NCBI GenBank assembly: GCA_022578605.1
Contig: MU394132.1
Coordinates: 62,001-126,000, forward strand
Direction of reading: 5' to 3'
Length of the DNA stretch: 64,000 nucleotides
DNA from: Camillea tinctor
Taxonomy: Eukaryota; Ascomycota; Sordariomycetes; Xylariales; Xylariaceae
A program made the translations under genes and the position numbers. This document shows positions 35,290 to 47,374 of the stretch, piece after piece. The stretch's first letter is position 1, and each line of letters opens with the position of its first letter. The notes beneath the pieces were generated by a model, which did not search any database, was not told the origin of the DNA, and worked only from the letters and a program-made list of their open reading frames with translations.

Positions 35290-38040
35290 GGTGAGTAAGG
35301 GATGCTTGTTTAGGAGAGGTACTCCGTATATTGTACTTGATACAGGGTGAATATATAGGATGGATATAACAGCAAGCCCGAGGTGAACGGTGTTGGGGGC
35401 TTTTAAGGGATTTGGTGTATGATCCAGGTCTTCTCTCTTATCCACCAGTGGGATCTCAAGGCATAACGAACGTATAAGAGGATAATGGTATATAAAGACA
35501 GAGAGATAGAGCAAAAGAATAGATAATAGAGTACACCTGAGAGTTTATCTAGTCACCTATACTTACCAACTAGTATACCATAGGTATCCCTTCCCGCCCC
35601 GCCGTTATATACCCGTGAAGATAGTGGAACTATAGATACAGCAAATCGACTTATAACCTCCTCTAATAAAAAGTACGCCACCATATCGGGCAATATCGAC
35701 CCAGTCATCGACCACTACCACCATGCTAACGGTAGCCAATATCACGACAGCGCGCTTAAAATAGCCCAAATATCACGGCGCCAGGGCGAAGAAAACCAGC
35801 CTGGGGTTTCATACTACGGCAGCAAGCAGGTGGGCATACTCATTCTTGTCTGGGAGAACGCAATAGAAAAGTACCATAGGGAATCACATCGCCACCGCAT
35901 CTACCATTCGCTCCCCTCCTCGAGACCCACGCAAAGATTATCGTGTGGTGTCGCCAAGTAAGCCGTGCCTCGTGGAGCTGAAACAACCATCGGCAGGCAG
36001 TATCTCTCTTTGTGTGTGTGAGTGTATATATATAAAAAAAGGGAAACAAAAGAACCACATGCTTGCTTGTGTCTGCGTATACGTGTGTATAGGTAGGTGT
36101 GGATGCGAGATAGCCTTGCGGACTTTGTGTGTGGAATCTATGGGCCTTAAGGGGGGAAGAATTAAGGGGGGGTAGGGGGGTAGCTTCTCCCCGGAAAGTC
36201 CTTCACAGTTCGTGTATAAAAAAAAACAGAAAATGGTAGCTTTGCCTACAATCCTTCCTGTAATGATACATAGCTTGATTCGTGGCTGAGGAATAGGATC
36301 TGACGTCGTGAGGACGTTTGTGTGGCTGCTGTGCCGTAACCAGCTCAGCTTACTTCGCACTATAAGCCTGACGGAGGGAGGAAGGGGAGGGGAGGAGGGG
36401 AATGATGGAATCGACATTGTCACCCTGATATCTGCTATCTGTACGCCGTATGTGATAAGTACCTTCTCTTATTCACAGGTCAGCCACTCTGCCGCCTCGG
36501 CGTCATAGGGCTATTCTTGACAAGGTGGGACACGTGGGAATGACTGGGATTACCTATCGAAAAGGGGGGAGGACTGAAGATATTACTATGAAAATGTGAG
36601 CGAGAAGTTGACACCAGCATCAGAGACGTCCGGACCTAACAGATATTTGTTCTATAAAAGGAAAAAACAAACTAACTTTCTTACCATGTTTAACCATTCT
36701 TCGTTTTATGATTGTAGCTTCTATTCTCCGTATTACCTACGGAAGAAAAGGGACCTGAGACATATAGAAGCACTCCCCCCTTTTTCGCAATGATACATGA
36801 AGACTTAAGTTACCGCCCTCCTCAAGCCACAAACCTATATCTGCAAATTTTCTTGGTAGTAGGGTTACGCTATTTGGATCGATGGTGCGCCTGGGGATGA
36901 GTAATGAATCTACATCGAACCATGGTGAAATTGGGGGCTATTTTTTTTTTCCCATGGCGAAAATCCTGAATACGGCACTAGGGAGCTAGCTAACCTAGCT
37001 ACAATGTAGCTAGAGTAACGGTCGTGAGTAATGGTTGATGAAGAGGTAAGCTCGGGTAAGATGTCTCGTGGTTTAGTGTGGGCCATTCACGTCCGTCAGA
37101 TCCGTTCCGTACGCTTGCTTAGCAGGAACATTTTATATAAATATAGCATCATATTAGTATTTCTAGAAAACCCAAATCCTTAGTTTGGTACTTTTCGCGT
37201 ACCCACTTGTAAGTCATCTATATCACATGAAATGGATCGGAAAATCAATCGGTGACGTGCAGAAGAAATATATTGATGAGTACCTAGGTAGGTAACTAAC
37301 TAAGATACCTAGTTAAGTCGACTGCATTGGACATGGACATGTTGTTGGACCTTTTCCTTCCATACTCCTGTCATTTCCTCGATGGTTTTAGGTAATAAGT
37401 CCGAATGCTACATCTAGGTTATTACCAGATACTACCCGCGCGGCACAACCGGATTGATTATAGGAGGCGTTTTCTACTATACTCCACCCTAGTTGACTAT
37501 AAAAGTTCCCATGCAGTAGCAGCTGCTTGCCTACTCTAGATGAAATGGACATGCGTCGCTAGAAGAAAATCATAGCACCATAGGTTATATTTTTAGATCT
37601 AGGTAGGTAAGTCACTTCCACTGAATTTGCCAGCCATATGATATATCGAATGCTTATGCCCGTCCGGTTGACGTTTTGTATCTTGATATTCCGAAGTCGA
37701 AGTAGTATTATACGAGTTGGCGTTACCCGAACTCATAAAATGGGACAAAAACTAGGGAAAGAAACGCGAATTTTGTTTCATTGAATACTTATTTGATGTT
37801 AGGTATCAATGCACGTCTAATAGTCCGGGGAGGTTCTACCTATCACGAGGGAAGATGAACCATGTTGGATCGGCATTCAAGGTGTGGATTTATGGGATCT
37901 ACCAACAACGTCCGAAGGCAAGCCACTATCATCCCATGTGTTACTAGAGAGGCCTGCAATATTTCTCCTACCTATTCCCTTTGGGTTGTGCATATACCTA
38001 GATAGTCATAGGGCATGGGGCGCATTCCTAGATACCAGAC
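35290..38040. other. intergenic, 2.7 kb, no gene seen
   Basis: AT-rich DNA with G-runs (36150-36180), TAGGTAGGT motifs (37285-37320, 37600-37612) and a short hairpin of CTAGCTAC/GTAGCTAG around 36985-37015. Frames at 35938-36423 (minus) and 35945 lack domain or composition support. Confidence 0.6.
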
Positions 38041-40360
38041 CTAAACCTTGCCCTCGGCGGCCAGTGCATCAAGGTACGTCTTTTTGGCCGCATCAAAGAT
38101 CTTCTTGACTTCCGTCGCTGGGATCTTTTCCTTTCTGTCAAAGGAATACACACCGTTGACCTCCTGCTCGATATCGGAGCTGTCGTATTACGAAGTCATT
38201 CCCGTGTCAGCCCATTCATCAAATAATAATATCCGGTATATCTCATAGATCAAGGGGTTAAAAAGGGGGGAAGCCCCTTCGGGGAAAGCACTCACAGCTG
38301 TGTGTACACAAACCCTCCACAATGGCCACCTTGTATCACGGCCTTTACGAGAGCCTCGATGCGCTTCAGCAAATCACTGCTATCGCTGGCGGTGGTATAT
38401 CCCCAGTCCCCACCTCCACCCTGGGGTTGGATGACGTCGCCTTTGGCCCCCGCTGGCGCGATATTAACACCGGCAAACTCGGTGTTAAGCAAGGGAGCAC
38501 CCTCGCGGTGTCGTGTCGCAGGGTCGATAGTTCGTCCGTCCTCCCCGACGATGGCGTCGACAAACATTTTGCGATTCGCCCAGTCGCGCTCTAGGGTCAC
38601 AGCAAGAGTAGCGCATGATTTCGCGAGCTGTGGCGCATCGCTATAATCGTGGAAGGTGCTTAGGTCTGTGAGTACATGCTCCCAGCCACAGTTATCATTG
38701 ACAGGTCGTGTGGGATCTAGGCTCCTATTGAGTACGTTAATAAGAGCAAGCAAATTTCGTATACATAGTTGCATGGTGGCATATGCGCGCGCACTTACTT
38801 TGTCAGGTAATACAACGAGCGCAGATGGTTTCGCTGCTCAACATTGTCCTTGAGCGAAGGGTATGCCCAGCTCTCGTTGACCGGGGTCCAGACAATGACG
38901 GACGGGTGGTTGATATCCCTCTTCACGGCCTCAGCCCACTCCTGGTTCATGCGGTCGACGTACTCGGCGCTAAATTCATATGCGTTTGCCATCTCACCCC
39001 AGACGAGGTAGCCGAGGCGGTCAGCCCAGTAGAGAAATACAGGGTCTTCGACCTTTTGGTGTTTCCGACAACCGTTGAAGCCCATCTTCTTCGATAGTTC
39101 TATGTCAGTTCGCAGGCTTTCCGGAGATGGAGGTGTTAGGCCTGTCTCTGGCCAATAGCCCTGGTCTAGACATAGTGCTTGGAATAGAGGCTTGCCATTG
39201 AGTCGCAATGTGCCGTCTCCCTTTGTCCAGTCGATGTTTCGGAAACCAGTGTATGTTTTCACCTCATCAATGACCTTGGAATCCGCATCATACAGCCGGA
39301 TTGTAAGGTCGTAAAGTGTGGGGTGGTCTGGTGACCAGAGAGCCAGGCCCTTGTGCCAAGAGTCGGTGTCATCAAAGGGGGCAATGTCTGTAACCGCCTT
39401 AGGGGCCTGCTTCAATTGTTCGTCGTTTAATGCAAGAGGGAGATTAATCAAAGCGTAATCCTTGTCTTTTGGAAGACTTTCTTTCTTCGCGGCGACACGA
39501 AACCCGTTCAAGCTGCCTTCAATCTCAACACTATAACCGTGGCCTGCTCTGCGGCCTAGGACAGCAACTTTACTTTCCAGAATTCCTTTCCAGATATTGT
39601 TGGATTTTAACACAGTGCCGGCGCTACTATTGCCCAAATGAGCTGAGGGAACCACCTCTAGCCAAACCGGCTGCCAAATGCCGCTGGTCGGTGTGTAGAA
39701 GATACTCTCTGGTTGAGGTGCCCAATACTGCTTTCCGCGGGGTTGGTCTAGATCATAGGGCGAGTCCCGGACACGCAAGAGAAGCTGTAGGTCCCCCTTT
39801 CCAGTGCTCTTCCAAGCATTAGACAGCGCATCGGTGATGTCAATGTCGAACGGGACGTGACCGCCCCGGTGCTTGCCAACGGGGTGGCCCGAGGCCCACA
39901 CCGTGACCTCGTAGTCTACGGCGCCGAAGCGGACTAGGACTCTATCCCCGGCGTCAATCTCCGCCTTGGAGCGGGGATCGGTCACGGGTCTCTCATACCA
40001 CAAGACTTCATGTGCATCCTTGTCGTAAACACCCGATGCTGGCGCCTGAAAGACAAAAGGCACATTGATGGGCTTTTTAACGTTCTCGCGGGACTCACTC
40101 GCAGGGGCTTTAAAGCCCTTGGCGATGAGCTCTGGGAAAGCCTCTAGTCTCTGAGCTTCGGCTGCTTCAGCAGCCTTGCCGGCGATGGCGCCTGGGTTCA
40201 CGGTGATCTTGTCCGGAACGCCATTGATATGCCAGGACTCTTTAAGACCGACGTCCTCGTCGTCAAAGAGAACTGACCATTGGTCATTGATGGGTGTCCA
40301 CCTGTGGTTTGTGTGGACGAAGTCTGGTCGTGGGTAGAAATCCTTCGATTGATATGCCAT
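38041..40360 (-). CDS. glycoside hydrolase family 2 enzyme (beta-galactosidase-like)
   Basis: Retaining exo-beta-glycosidase of clan GH-A; family members cleave beta-galactosides, glucuronides or mannosides. Exons 38799-40360, 38296-38724 and 38041-38179 join in frame to 709 aa. The ATG at 40360 is used because the residue three codons earlier is a GTG. N-terminal jelly-roll and Ig-like domains (about 1-370; PFDIDITDAL, SGIWQPVWLE) precede the TIM barrel (KKMGFNGCRKHQK). The catalytic acid/base is in TPVNESWAYPS (N495-E496) and the nucleophile in LLNTEFAG (E603). No signal peptide is present, so it is probably intracellular. C-terminal sandwich domains are short compared with E. coli LacZ. 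Substrate cannot be decided from sequence. Confidence 0.9.
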
Positions 40361-41244
40361 GTTCGCCACAGAATAAGGCAGTCTCTTTTTGTTTCAATAA
40401 TGGATATTGGAAGAAGGGTGTGATAACAATCCCAGCTATCCTTCTTGGTTAAGTCTTTTTGGGTGTAAGTGGTAGTTGGAAGAGGGGAGAACCTATCGGA
40501 TTGAGAGAAGAAGCCCAAACGAATTTAATGTTTGGGCCAGACTCAGTGAGAGGACATTGATAGATCGATCTAAGTTAGGTGAGATAAGTGTCCGTAATTA
40601 AAATATTAGGTGCTTGCTAGACCCTGAAAATCGTCAACCCAAGTTTGACAACGTGTCGAACTTTGCTCACCAGGTCCAGTTCAGGTCCAATTTCTATGAA
40701 ACGCGGGGGTTGATTTGACGTCATACTGCACCACTAAATCCCTTGCTGATCTGGGATTCTGCTTGTCTGGCTAGGTAACTTATATGGGTAAAAAAACTGG
40801 ACACCATCTGCGGCTTTTGTATGTAGTGTACAGTGTTGTTGATCGGTAATGTTCCAAGTATTCTTTCAAATACAGCTTAAAACAAGGTGTGGGAGGAGTT
40901 GCTTATACTGTGGTGGATACCGTCAAAAAGGGGGTGGACGGTGGGGGAGACATGCAATTGCGTACATCTATTATCCTGTAACCATAACGACAATCTCGGG
41001 GGCAGGATAAACGATAGTTAACCTCAGGAGCTTCGGTCATGTCTTTCTCATTCTTCATTACTGAACCGCGTCGTTGTCTCGTCTAACAATTGCATGTACT
41101 CGTTCCGTCCCTACTATGCTTAAGCCTGTCTGCCAACGGGTTTCTCCTCCGACGCCGATCCGTATATGCAACAAGACAACCTCTATCAGCCGGACAACCA
41201 TCCTATCATCAAAAACTGCAAAATTACATGTACCCCTTTATGTC
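40361..41244. other. intergenic: GH2 promoter and MCM4 3' flank
   Basis: Nothing coding is supported. Plus-strand frames starting near 41074-41090 are antisense shadows of the last MCM4 exon. Confidence 0.6.
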
Positions 41245-44200
41245 TCAAGCGATGCCTGTGACACGTCTGACACTCTTTCGCGCACCCTCGCCACTGATCA
41301 TGACAGCACCCTCCATCTCCAATGCTCGCATCGTTTCCGCGAAGTCTGCTGGCTCAACAGGAACACTTGCTCCTTCGTTCAGGCGTCTGCTCACTTCGCT
41401 GAATCTGACACTTTGACCGCCGCTGGTAAGTTCATCGACGAGGTGCAGTACCGCATCCTTGAGCTCCGATTTGCGTTTGCGCTCAGCGGCGCTCGTACCC
41501 TCCGTCAAAAGACTCATATCAATACGACCTTGAGCGTCGGTTGCTGCAGTCTTCAGCGCAGATTGAATAAGACGCTCAGCCTCCAGCACATCGGCCTTAG
41601 TGACCGTCTGTGAAAGCCTCATCTTGGCATGAGCCTCTGCGAGACGAATCATGGATTCAAGCTGACGCGTAGTGGCCGTAATTCGCTTCTCTGCTGCACG
41701 AACGTCTTGGCCAAGCTTCCTCATCTTAACGTAGGCATCAACAAGAGCTTGAGATGCATCTTGCGATAGGGATGGGTGAATATGGGCGCGGGCATATGAA
41801 ATGTACGATGTCAAGAACTCAACAGACTGTATATTATTAGCAGGTATTCCTTATTCGTGACATTCGGCATAGACTTACTAGAATCTCGTTACTGGAAGGC
41901 GCAGAATGAGGCTTATCTTCAAGATACATGGAAAGGAGATGCCGTGCTAGCCTGCGATCGTTTGACTCGTTGACACGGTCGAGAATCAGATAAACTAAAT
42001 CGAAACGCGACAGGAGCGTCGGGGGGAGGTCGATGTTCTGAGGCACGGGCAGGTCGGGGTTATACCGAGATCCAATAGGGTTGGCTGACGCCAATATACT
42101 GGTTCTAGCATTTAATGTAGTAATAATACCCGCCTTAGCCACCGAAACGGTCTGTTGCTCCATAACCTCGTGAAGCACGGAACGTGTGGCATCGGACATC
42201 TTGTCGAACTCATCGATACAGCAGACGCCACCATCGGACAAGACCAACGCACCCGATTCGAGCACTAGCTGCCGGGTCTCTGGGTCCCTGGTTACGTATG
42301 CAGTAAGACCGACCGCGGATGATCCTTTGCCACTAGTATACACACCACGAGGGGCGATCTTGTGAACATATTTCAACATCTGGGATTTCGAGGTTGAAGG
42401 GTCACCACAGAGAAGGACATTGATATCGCCACGGTACTTCGGGCTGCCACCCTTCTCGAACGTCTTGTTCGTACCTCCGAACATCTGCAGGAGAATACCC
42501 TTCTTCACATCGTCCATCTCATAGATAGATGGAGCTAGTGACCGAGAGAGGAGCTCATAAATATCAGGTCGAGCACCGGTTGCCTTAATCTTCTCTTCTT
42601 CCTCGGGAGTGAGCTTCCTTGTTTCCTCAATGTTGTTCTCGGGATCGTTACGCTCGTCGTCCAGAGTGGATAGATCCGCATCCATGCGCTTGTTATCGAC
42701 CTTGGCAACGTGAACAACATCCACAAAGGTTTTAAATATACTCTTCACAGATCTCATGCGTGGATTGACCCTGACCGGGCTGACACGGTAAATACCTGTG
42801 ATCCGGATGCGATCACCGGCTTTACAGAAATCTACCAATTCGTTGTAGACACACACAGAGACGGAATGGGGTGTCTGTCCAGCAGGGACCGCATCGGGGG
42901 TCTCCTGCAACTTGATTACTTGCTTGTCCTCGAATTCACATCGGTTATGCACGATCTGCATGGAGTTCTTGGAATTGCACAAGGGACGTGGGCACTCAGT
43001 AGGCTCTCGGATCTTCCCTCTGTCCAGACCGACAAGAAGTGAATGACTGCAAACGTTGCACCGGAAGAACGCCTGCCTCATATCCGGGATGACAGGGGTA
43101 GTTCGGATGACAAGACCCTTGATGCAAATCAGCTTGTCCATGTCAGAGGGGTTAAGATCCCTCATGTTAGTGACATCATCCAGACCCCAAGGTCGTGTCA
43201 TATAGGTTTGGTCCATGACCTTCTCCTCTAGAGTTGTGCCCTGCTGAGGCCGTTGGGAGGGTTGAGGTGTGTCTCCTCGATCCGAGCTTGGGAATTGCAT
43301 ATCCGAGCTGGGAACGCCACTGCGCTGGGTTGCAGCGGCACCATTGCTCTGGCTTCGTTGTCTAGCCATTTCTGCCTGTGCTAGCTCAATCATCACATCA
43401 TGGACAGACTGGTCCATGAGCGGGACAATTTCCTGGGGATAGTGCTGAATCTGGTGCCACATCTTCCTAGTAGGAGGGTAAAGCTTAAAGTCGCGGATAT
43501 CGACGTAAAGAATTCTTGAGCCAAGGATCAACATGTTCTGGAGTTCTTCCCAGTATGGCTTTGAGGTAGAGTCTGGCCTAGCGTCCGTCTCTTCCGTCGT
43601 CAATCCTTCACCCCACATTCGATACTTCTTCGTGAAGTTCTTGAGGAAATCCTTGAACGCAGCATACGTATCGTCGATAGATACCGTAGTACCCCAGATG
43701 GTGGCATTATCTTGCCCACCGAGGGCGTCGGCATCGGATGTACCTGGGTTCAGGTTGGAAAAGGTTGCAGCATCAGAGTGGATCTCGCGAACCACACGAC
43801 CGGAGTCGTCGAGAATAACTCGGCTGCCACTTCGAGGACCACCACTAAAAATTTCGGAGTTGATATCGCCACGGCGGTTGGCCCTGGCTCTTGGGGTTCC
43901 TGATCCACCAACAAAGAGGTTGCTGCTTTCGCTTCGAAGGTCAGACTGCGGGTGAAGTGCTCGTCCGGGACTTGAGCTGGGCTCGTATCGGATGGGTGAA
44001 GATTCTGATAGATATGTAAGCGATTCAATCTTATGCTTTGTTTATTATTCTGAATAATAAATCCTATCGAACTCACCACCAATAAGTCCACTGGTAGCTC
44101 TTGGTGTCCTGTCGCCATCGTTCTCCGTCTCCTGGGAGTGTGTCATGTGGCGGAGAGGAGAGCTGGGAGCGGCATCCGGGTTGCCATTGGTGCTCTGGCT

Positions 44201-44428
44201 TTCGGTATTGTGACGCAGGGGAGACGATACATCATTGTTACCATTCGCAGGGGACGACTGGAAGAACAGAGGGCTCGAGGCCAGTTGCGACGAGCGAGTA
44301 TTACGAGGAGTGTTGGTGTTTTGCGCACCGTTGGCAGGACTACTGCGGCCGGCCTGGGAGCTTCGTGTGCTGCGGCCCGGGGTGGCAGACTGAGAACTCC
44401 GCTGGCTACGACGGGGAGGCGACGACAT
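41245..44428 (-). CDS. MCM4: MCM4 (Cdc54/Cdc21) replicative helicase subunit
   Basis: Subunit of the MCM2-7 ring that unwinds DNA at replication forks. Exons 44077-44428, 41879-44004 and 41245-41826 join in frame to 1019 aa. The Ser/Thr/Pro-rich N-terminus (about 1-190, many SP/TP and SSP sites) is the MCM4 regulatory tail targeted by CDK and DDK. A zinc finger is formed by C433, C436, C455 and C460 (CNVCSHS and ECPRPLC). The AAA+ core shows Walker A GDPSTSKS (651-658), Walker B CIDEFDKM (D714-region) and the arginine finger SRFD (783-786). The C-terminal winged helix is in the last exon. The upstream promoter carries MCB-type boxes (separate entry). Confidence 0.97.
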
Positions 44429-45063
44429 GGTTAATCGATTGATATATTATCTCGATGTAGGGGGTTGTCTTGTCGAGATATCCGGAGTGGGTGAGGGTTG
44501 GTTGGGAAAATTGCTGGTAGTAAGTAAGTGTGCTACTATCTAGCCTGAGATGTGGGGGGGGAGAAGAAGGACCAGGGAAATCCAATTGAAGAACGCGTAA
44601 AAAGAGGGACCCGTCGCGTGGGAGACCGTGTGCCGGTCGCGTAAAGTGGAAAGTTATGCATGCACTACATTGATCCACCTGAGGATTTCTATTGGTGATA
44701 TGCTGCTACCACTAAGTGTTGTGCCTATGTGCACACATCGGTAAAAATGCATAATTTATTTTATGTTTTCAACAGGGTCCCATTATGTAGACGGCCTCGC
44801 TAAAATAGTTTCTCCAACCTTACCAGGGACCCGCTACTTAAGGTTACCTAATGCCTGAGCCTTAGGTAAGTACAGGTAATCCATAGCAGTCAAACGTTCG
44901 CATTGTATTGTACCTTTGGCGTTTATTAAGTAGTAGAAGTACTTACCAAGATACATAAAGTGTTCATATTCAAGATCAACATCAACCAAAGAGACCACCA
45001 CCGCCTTGATCTTCCCACGAACATACACCTTTTTACCTTTCGCCTTCCACCAATCTGCCCACC
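44429..45063. other. divergent promoter of MCM4 and coatomer zeta
   Basis: 635-bp head-to-head spacer. The half next to MCM4 has the MCB-like boxes described separately; the half next to coatomer zeta is pyrimidine-rich (45000-45063). Confidence 0.6.
44593..44642 (-). promoter_or_regulatory. MCB-type cell-cycle boxes upstream of MCM4
   Basis: A perfect palindromic ACGCGT at 44593-44598, then TCGCGT at 44614-44619 and TCGCGT at 44637-44642, all 165-215 bp before the MCM4 start. ACGCGT is the MluI cell-cycle box bound by MBF (Mbp1/Swi6, Cdc10/Res), which drives G1/S expression of replication genes in yeasts. Clustering of one exact and two one-mismatch boxes in an MCM promoter is strong circumstantial support; binding is inferred. 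Confidence 0.6.
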
Positions 45064-45810
45064 ATGGCTCCTGGAATGTCCCTACAGTCGGTCAATGCGA
45101 TCATAATCCTCAGCATTGACGATGGCTCGAGAATATTTGCGAAATACTACAACGCACCCCACCATGCGCCCACAGGCAGTAAGCTCCTATTGAACCAGAT
45201 ATTTGGCTTGGGTTTAGGCCATACCATACAGCTGCTAACACAGTAGGTGCAGCATCTACAACCTCGAATACTCCCTATGCCGACGTCAAGGCACAGAAGA
45301 CCTTCGAAAAGGGCCTCCTAGAGAAGACGGCAAAGCAGACCGGCGATATCATACTCTATGACAACCGGATTGTTCTATACAAGATGGAGTCCGATGTCAT
45401 GATGTATGTCGTTGGTGGTGTAGACGAGAACGAAGTCCTTCTATATAACGTTATACTAGCGCTACGAGACTCGCTACATCTACTGTTTAAGTGTGTAATC
45501 CCCTTTGCCTCTTGGAAATACGAAGTGTGTTGGAAACCTAGAAATACAAAACTGACGGGCTATGGGTAGGCAATCGGTTGATAAGCGAACGATAATCGAG
45601 AACTATGATCTGGTCTCCCTAGCAATTGACGAGATTGTCGACGATGGCATCATCTTAGAGACGGATCCCACTATCATCGTGCAACGGGTCAGCAAGGCGC
45701 CGACGCAGGACGTCAACTTGAGTCGCATCGATCTTAGCGAACAAGGCGTGAACAACTTGGCGCAACTAGGCAAGGCGAAGTTGACGGATTGGCTACGGCA
45801 AGGTTTGTAA
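45064..45810 (+). CDS. RET3: coatomer subunit zeta
   Basis: Small subunit of the COPI F-subcomplex (paired with gamma-COP) that coats Golgi-to-ER vesicles. Exons 45064-45178, 45247-45490 and 45570-45810 join in frame to 199 aa. The longin-type domain is visible: SVNAIIILSIDDGSRIFAKYY at the start, FEKGLLEKT, DIILYDNRIVLYK, DVMMYVVGG, LYNVILALRDSLHLLF, and IIENYDLVSLAIDEIVDDG. The first acceptor used is CAGTAG at 45241-45246, which gives PTGSAAST; other AGs nearby break the frame. The 3' end faces SUA5, with about 124 bp between stops. Confidence 0.95.
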
Positions 45811-45934
45811 GGTGTTGCAATTCCAAAGAACGGGGGCATCGGGCGACTTGTAAAACGAGCTCACGATAGTGATCTTCCGGTACGGCGTTGGTAAAATAAT
45901 CATTACTTCTCTAAAAAGGGGGGGATATCATAGT

Positions 45935-47308
45935 CTATGACCTAATCTGAGAAGCCGCCTTGCGCAACCTATTCATAACCGCCGCGCCAATGTCTTCGTC
46001 GTCCGCAGTGCCTTCTACAAAGATGATATCTACGCCCCTTCTATCCAGTTCTCGCAGTGCCGAAAACAGGCCATGTGCTATGCTCCTGGTATCCTTTCCT
46101 ATGCTGACATCCAATAGACTGCCAACCCGGGATTCGCCTGTGGTGTCGTAAAGTTCTGCTTCCTGCACATGGAGCTCCACATCCTCCTGGCGTCCTGCGC
46201 TGACCGTTCCGTTCACGGTCTCGTGCTTTTCGAATTCGCTGCATCGTAAGCCACCGGCGGGTTTCCAGAACCGCGTCCGGATGACACCAACTTGCAACAC
46301 TGTGCCCCCAGCGGACCCATTTGTTCCTTTCACTGTCCGACCTTGGACATACGCTTCCACATCCTCCGGCCGAATCCCATCTCTACACCTAGCTAGCGTG
46401 GCTTCGTATAGAACAACCCTCGCCTTAGGGCTATAGTGCTTGTACTTCATCCCGGGTGCCCGGGGTGCAGCTTTTCCAGCCTCGCTCTGGTCCTTGTACG
46501 CCTTTTCCACCTTCTCCCAGCCCGCGCAACTTCGCAACTCGTCTATGCCTACCCCGCCCGGGCGGAGAACTACGGGTGGATCACAGAGACCATCTACAAC
46601 GGTGCTCTCAACACCGACCTGACAAGGACCCCCGTCGAGTATCAGCTCGATGCGCCCGTCCAGGTCGTCCAGCACGTGTTCAGCAGTCGTTGGTGACGGC
46701 TTCGTCGATGCGTTTGCTGACGGAGCAGCTAGTGGCGCACCCGTCAGCTTGATAAGTGAGCGCGCAAGTGGCGTTGCCGGCATGCGGGCACCGAAGGTTT
46801 TGAGTCCAGCTGTGACTTCAGGGGCTAGCTTCGAGGGTTCCGGGTTTTGAAGCAGTATGGTTAGGGGACCTGGCCAGAATTTCTCGATAAGAGGTTTGTA
46901 TATCGCTGGTATGCGGTCGTGGTGAGCGCCATTTGAGATCCCATTGGTTTCGTTTGCAGGCTTCAGGATATTCCGAAGCATATCCAAGTCAGAGACGTGT
47001 ATGATAAGAGGATTATCCGACGGCCTCCCCTTAGCAGCATAGATGCCCTTGACGGCAGCGCTTCTGGTGGCATCAGCGCCCAGGCCATAGACGGTTTCTG
47101 TCGGAAAGGCGACTGGCGTATCTTGTGTTTTTAAATAGCTCGCAGCTTCGTGTAGTATCTGGATACTCGGCGACTGATCAGAGGAAACATCCCAAGTTCC
47201 TAACCTTTCTTGGTCTATGCCGCTTCTAAAATCTCCTAAACTCGTTTCCGCGACTTTGAGTATGCGAGTATTCATTTTTGCCAGCTTAGATGGCAAGTCT
47301 TGAGACAT
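45935..47308 (-). CDS. SUA5: SUA5, threonylcarbamoyl-AMP synthase
   Basis: Makes threonylcarbamoyl-AMP from threonine, bicarbonate and ATP, the first step of the universal t6A37 modification of ANN-reading tRNAs. Intronless; from the ATG at 47308 the protein has 457 aa. The YrdC-like domain covers about 50-265 (PVAFPTETVYGLGADA, AKGRPSDNPLIIHV, PLAAPSANAST, VESTVVDG, VVLRPGG). After a linker with APGMKYKHYSPKA comes the C-terminal Sua5 domain ending in EGTADDEDIGAAVMNRLRKA. The frame is open upstream to a TTG at 47374 and would add a 22-residue Arg-rich leader (see findings). Convergent with coatomer zeta, divergent from COG4. Confidence 0.95.
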   Translation of the reverse strand: MSQDLPSKLAKMNTRILKVAETSLGDFRSGIDQERLGTWDVSSDQSPSIQILHEAASYLKTQDTPVAFPTETVYGLGADATRSAAVKGIYAAKGRPSDNPLIIHVSDLDMLRNILKPANETNGISNGAHHDRIPAIYKPLIEKFWPGPLTILLQNPEPSKLAPEVTAGLKTFGARMPATPLARSLIKLTGAPLAAPSANASTKPSPTTAEHVLDDLDGRIELILDGGPCQVGVESTVVDGLCDPPVVLRPGGVGIDELRSCAGWEKVEKAYKDQSEAGKAAPRAPGMKYKHYSPKARVVLYEATLARCRDGIRPEDVEAYVQGRTVKGTNGSAGGTVLQVGVIRTRFWKPAGGLRCSEFEKHETVNGTVSAGRQEDVELHVQEAELYDTTGESRVGSLLDVSIGKDTRSIAHGLFSALRELDRRGVDIIFVEGTADDEDIGAAVMNRLRKAASQIRS

Positions 47309-47374
47309 GGCCCTGTAGTAATTAAGCGTAGCTCGAGCCGTGCCGAGTCTTATACGCAGAATTCTGGACGCCAA

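Noticed and set aside
35938..36423. 161-codon minus-strand frame
   Set aside because: Low-complexity Pro/Ser/Leu composition in AT-rich spacer; no true ATG context or motif.
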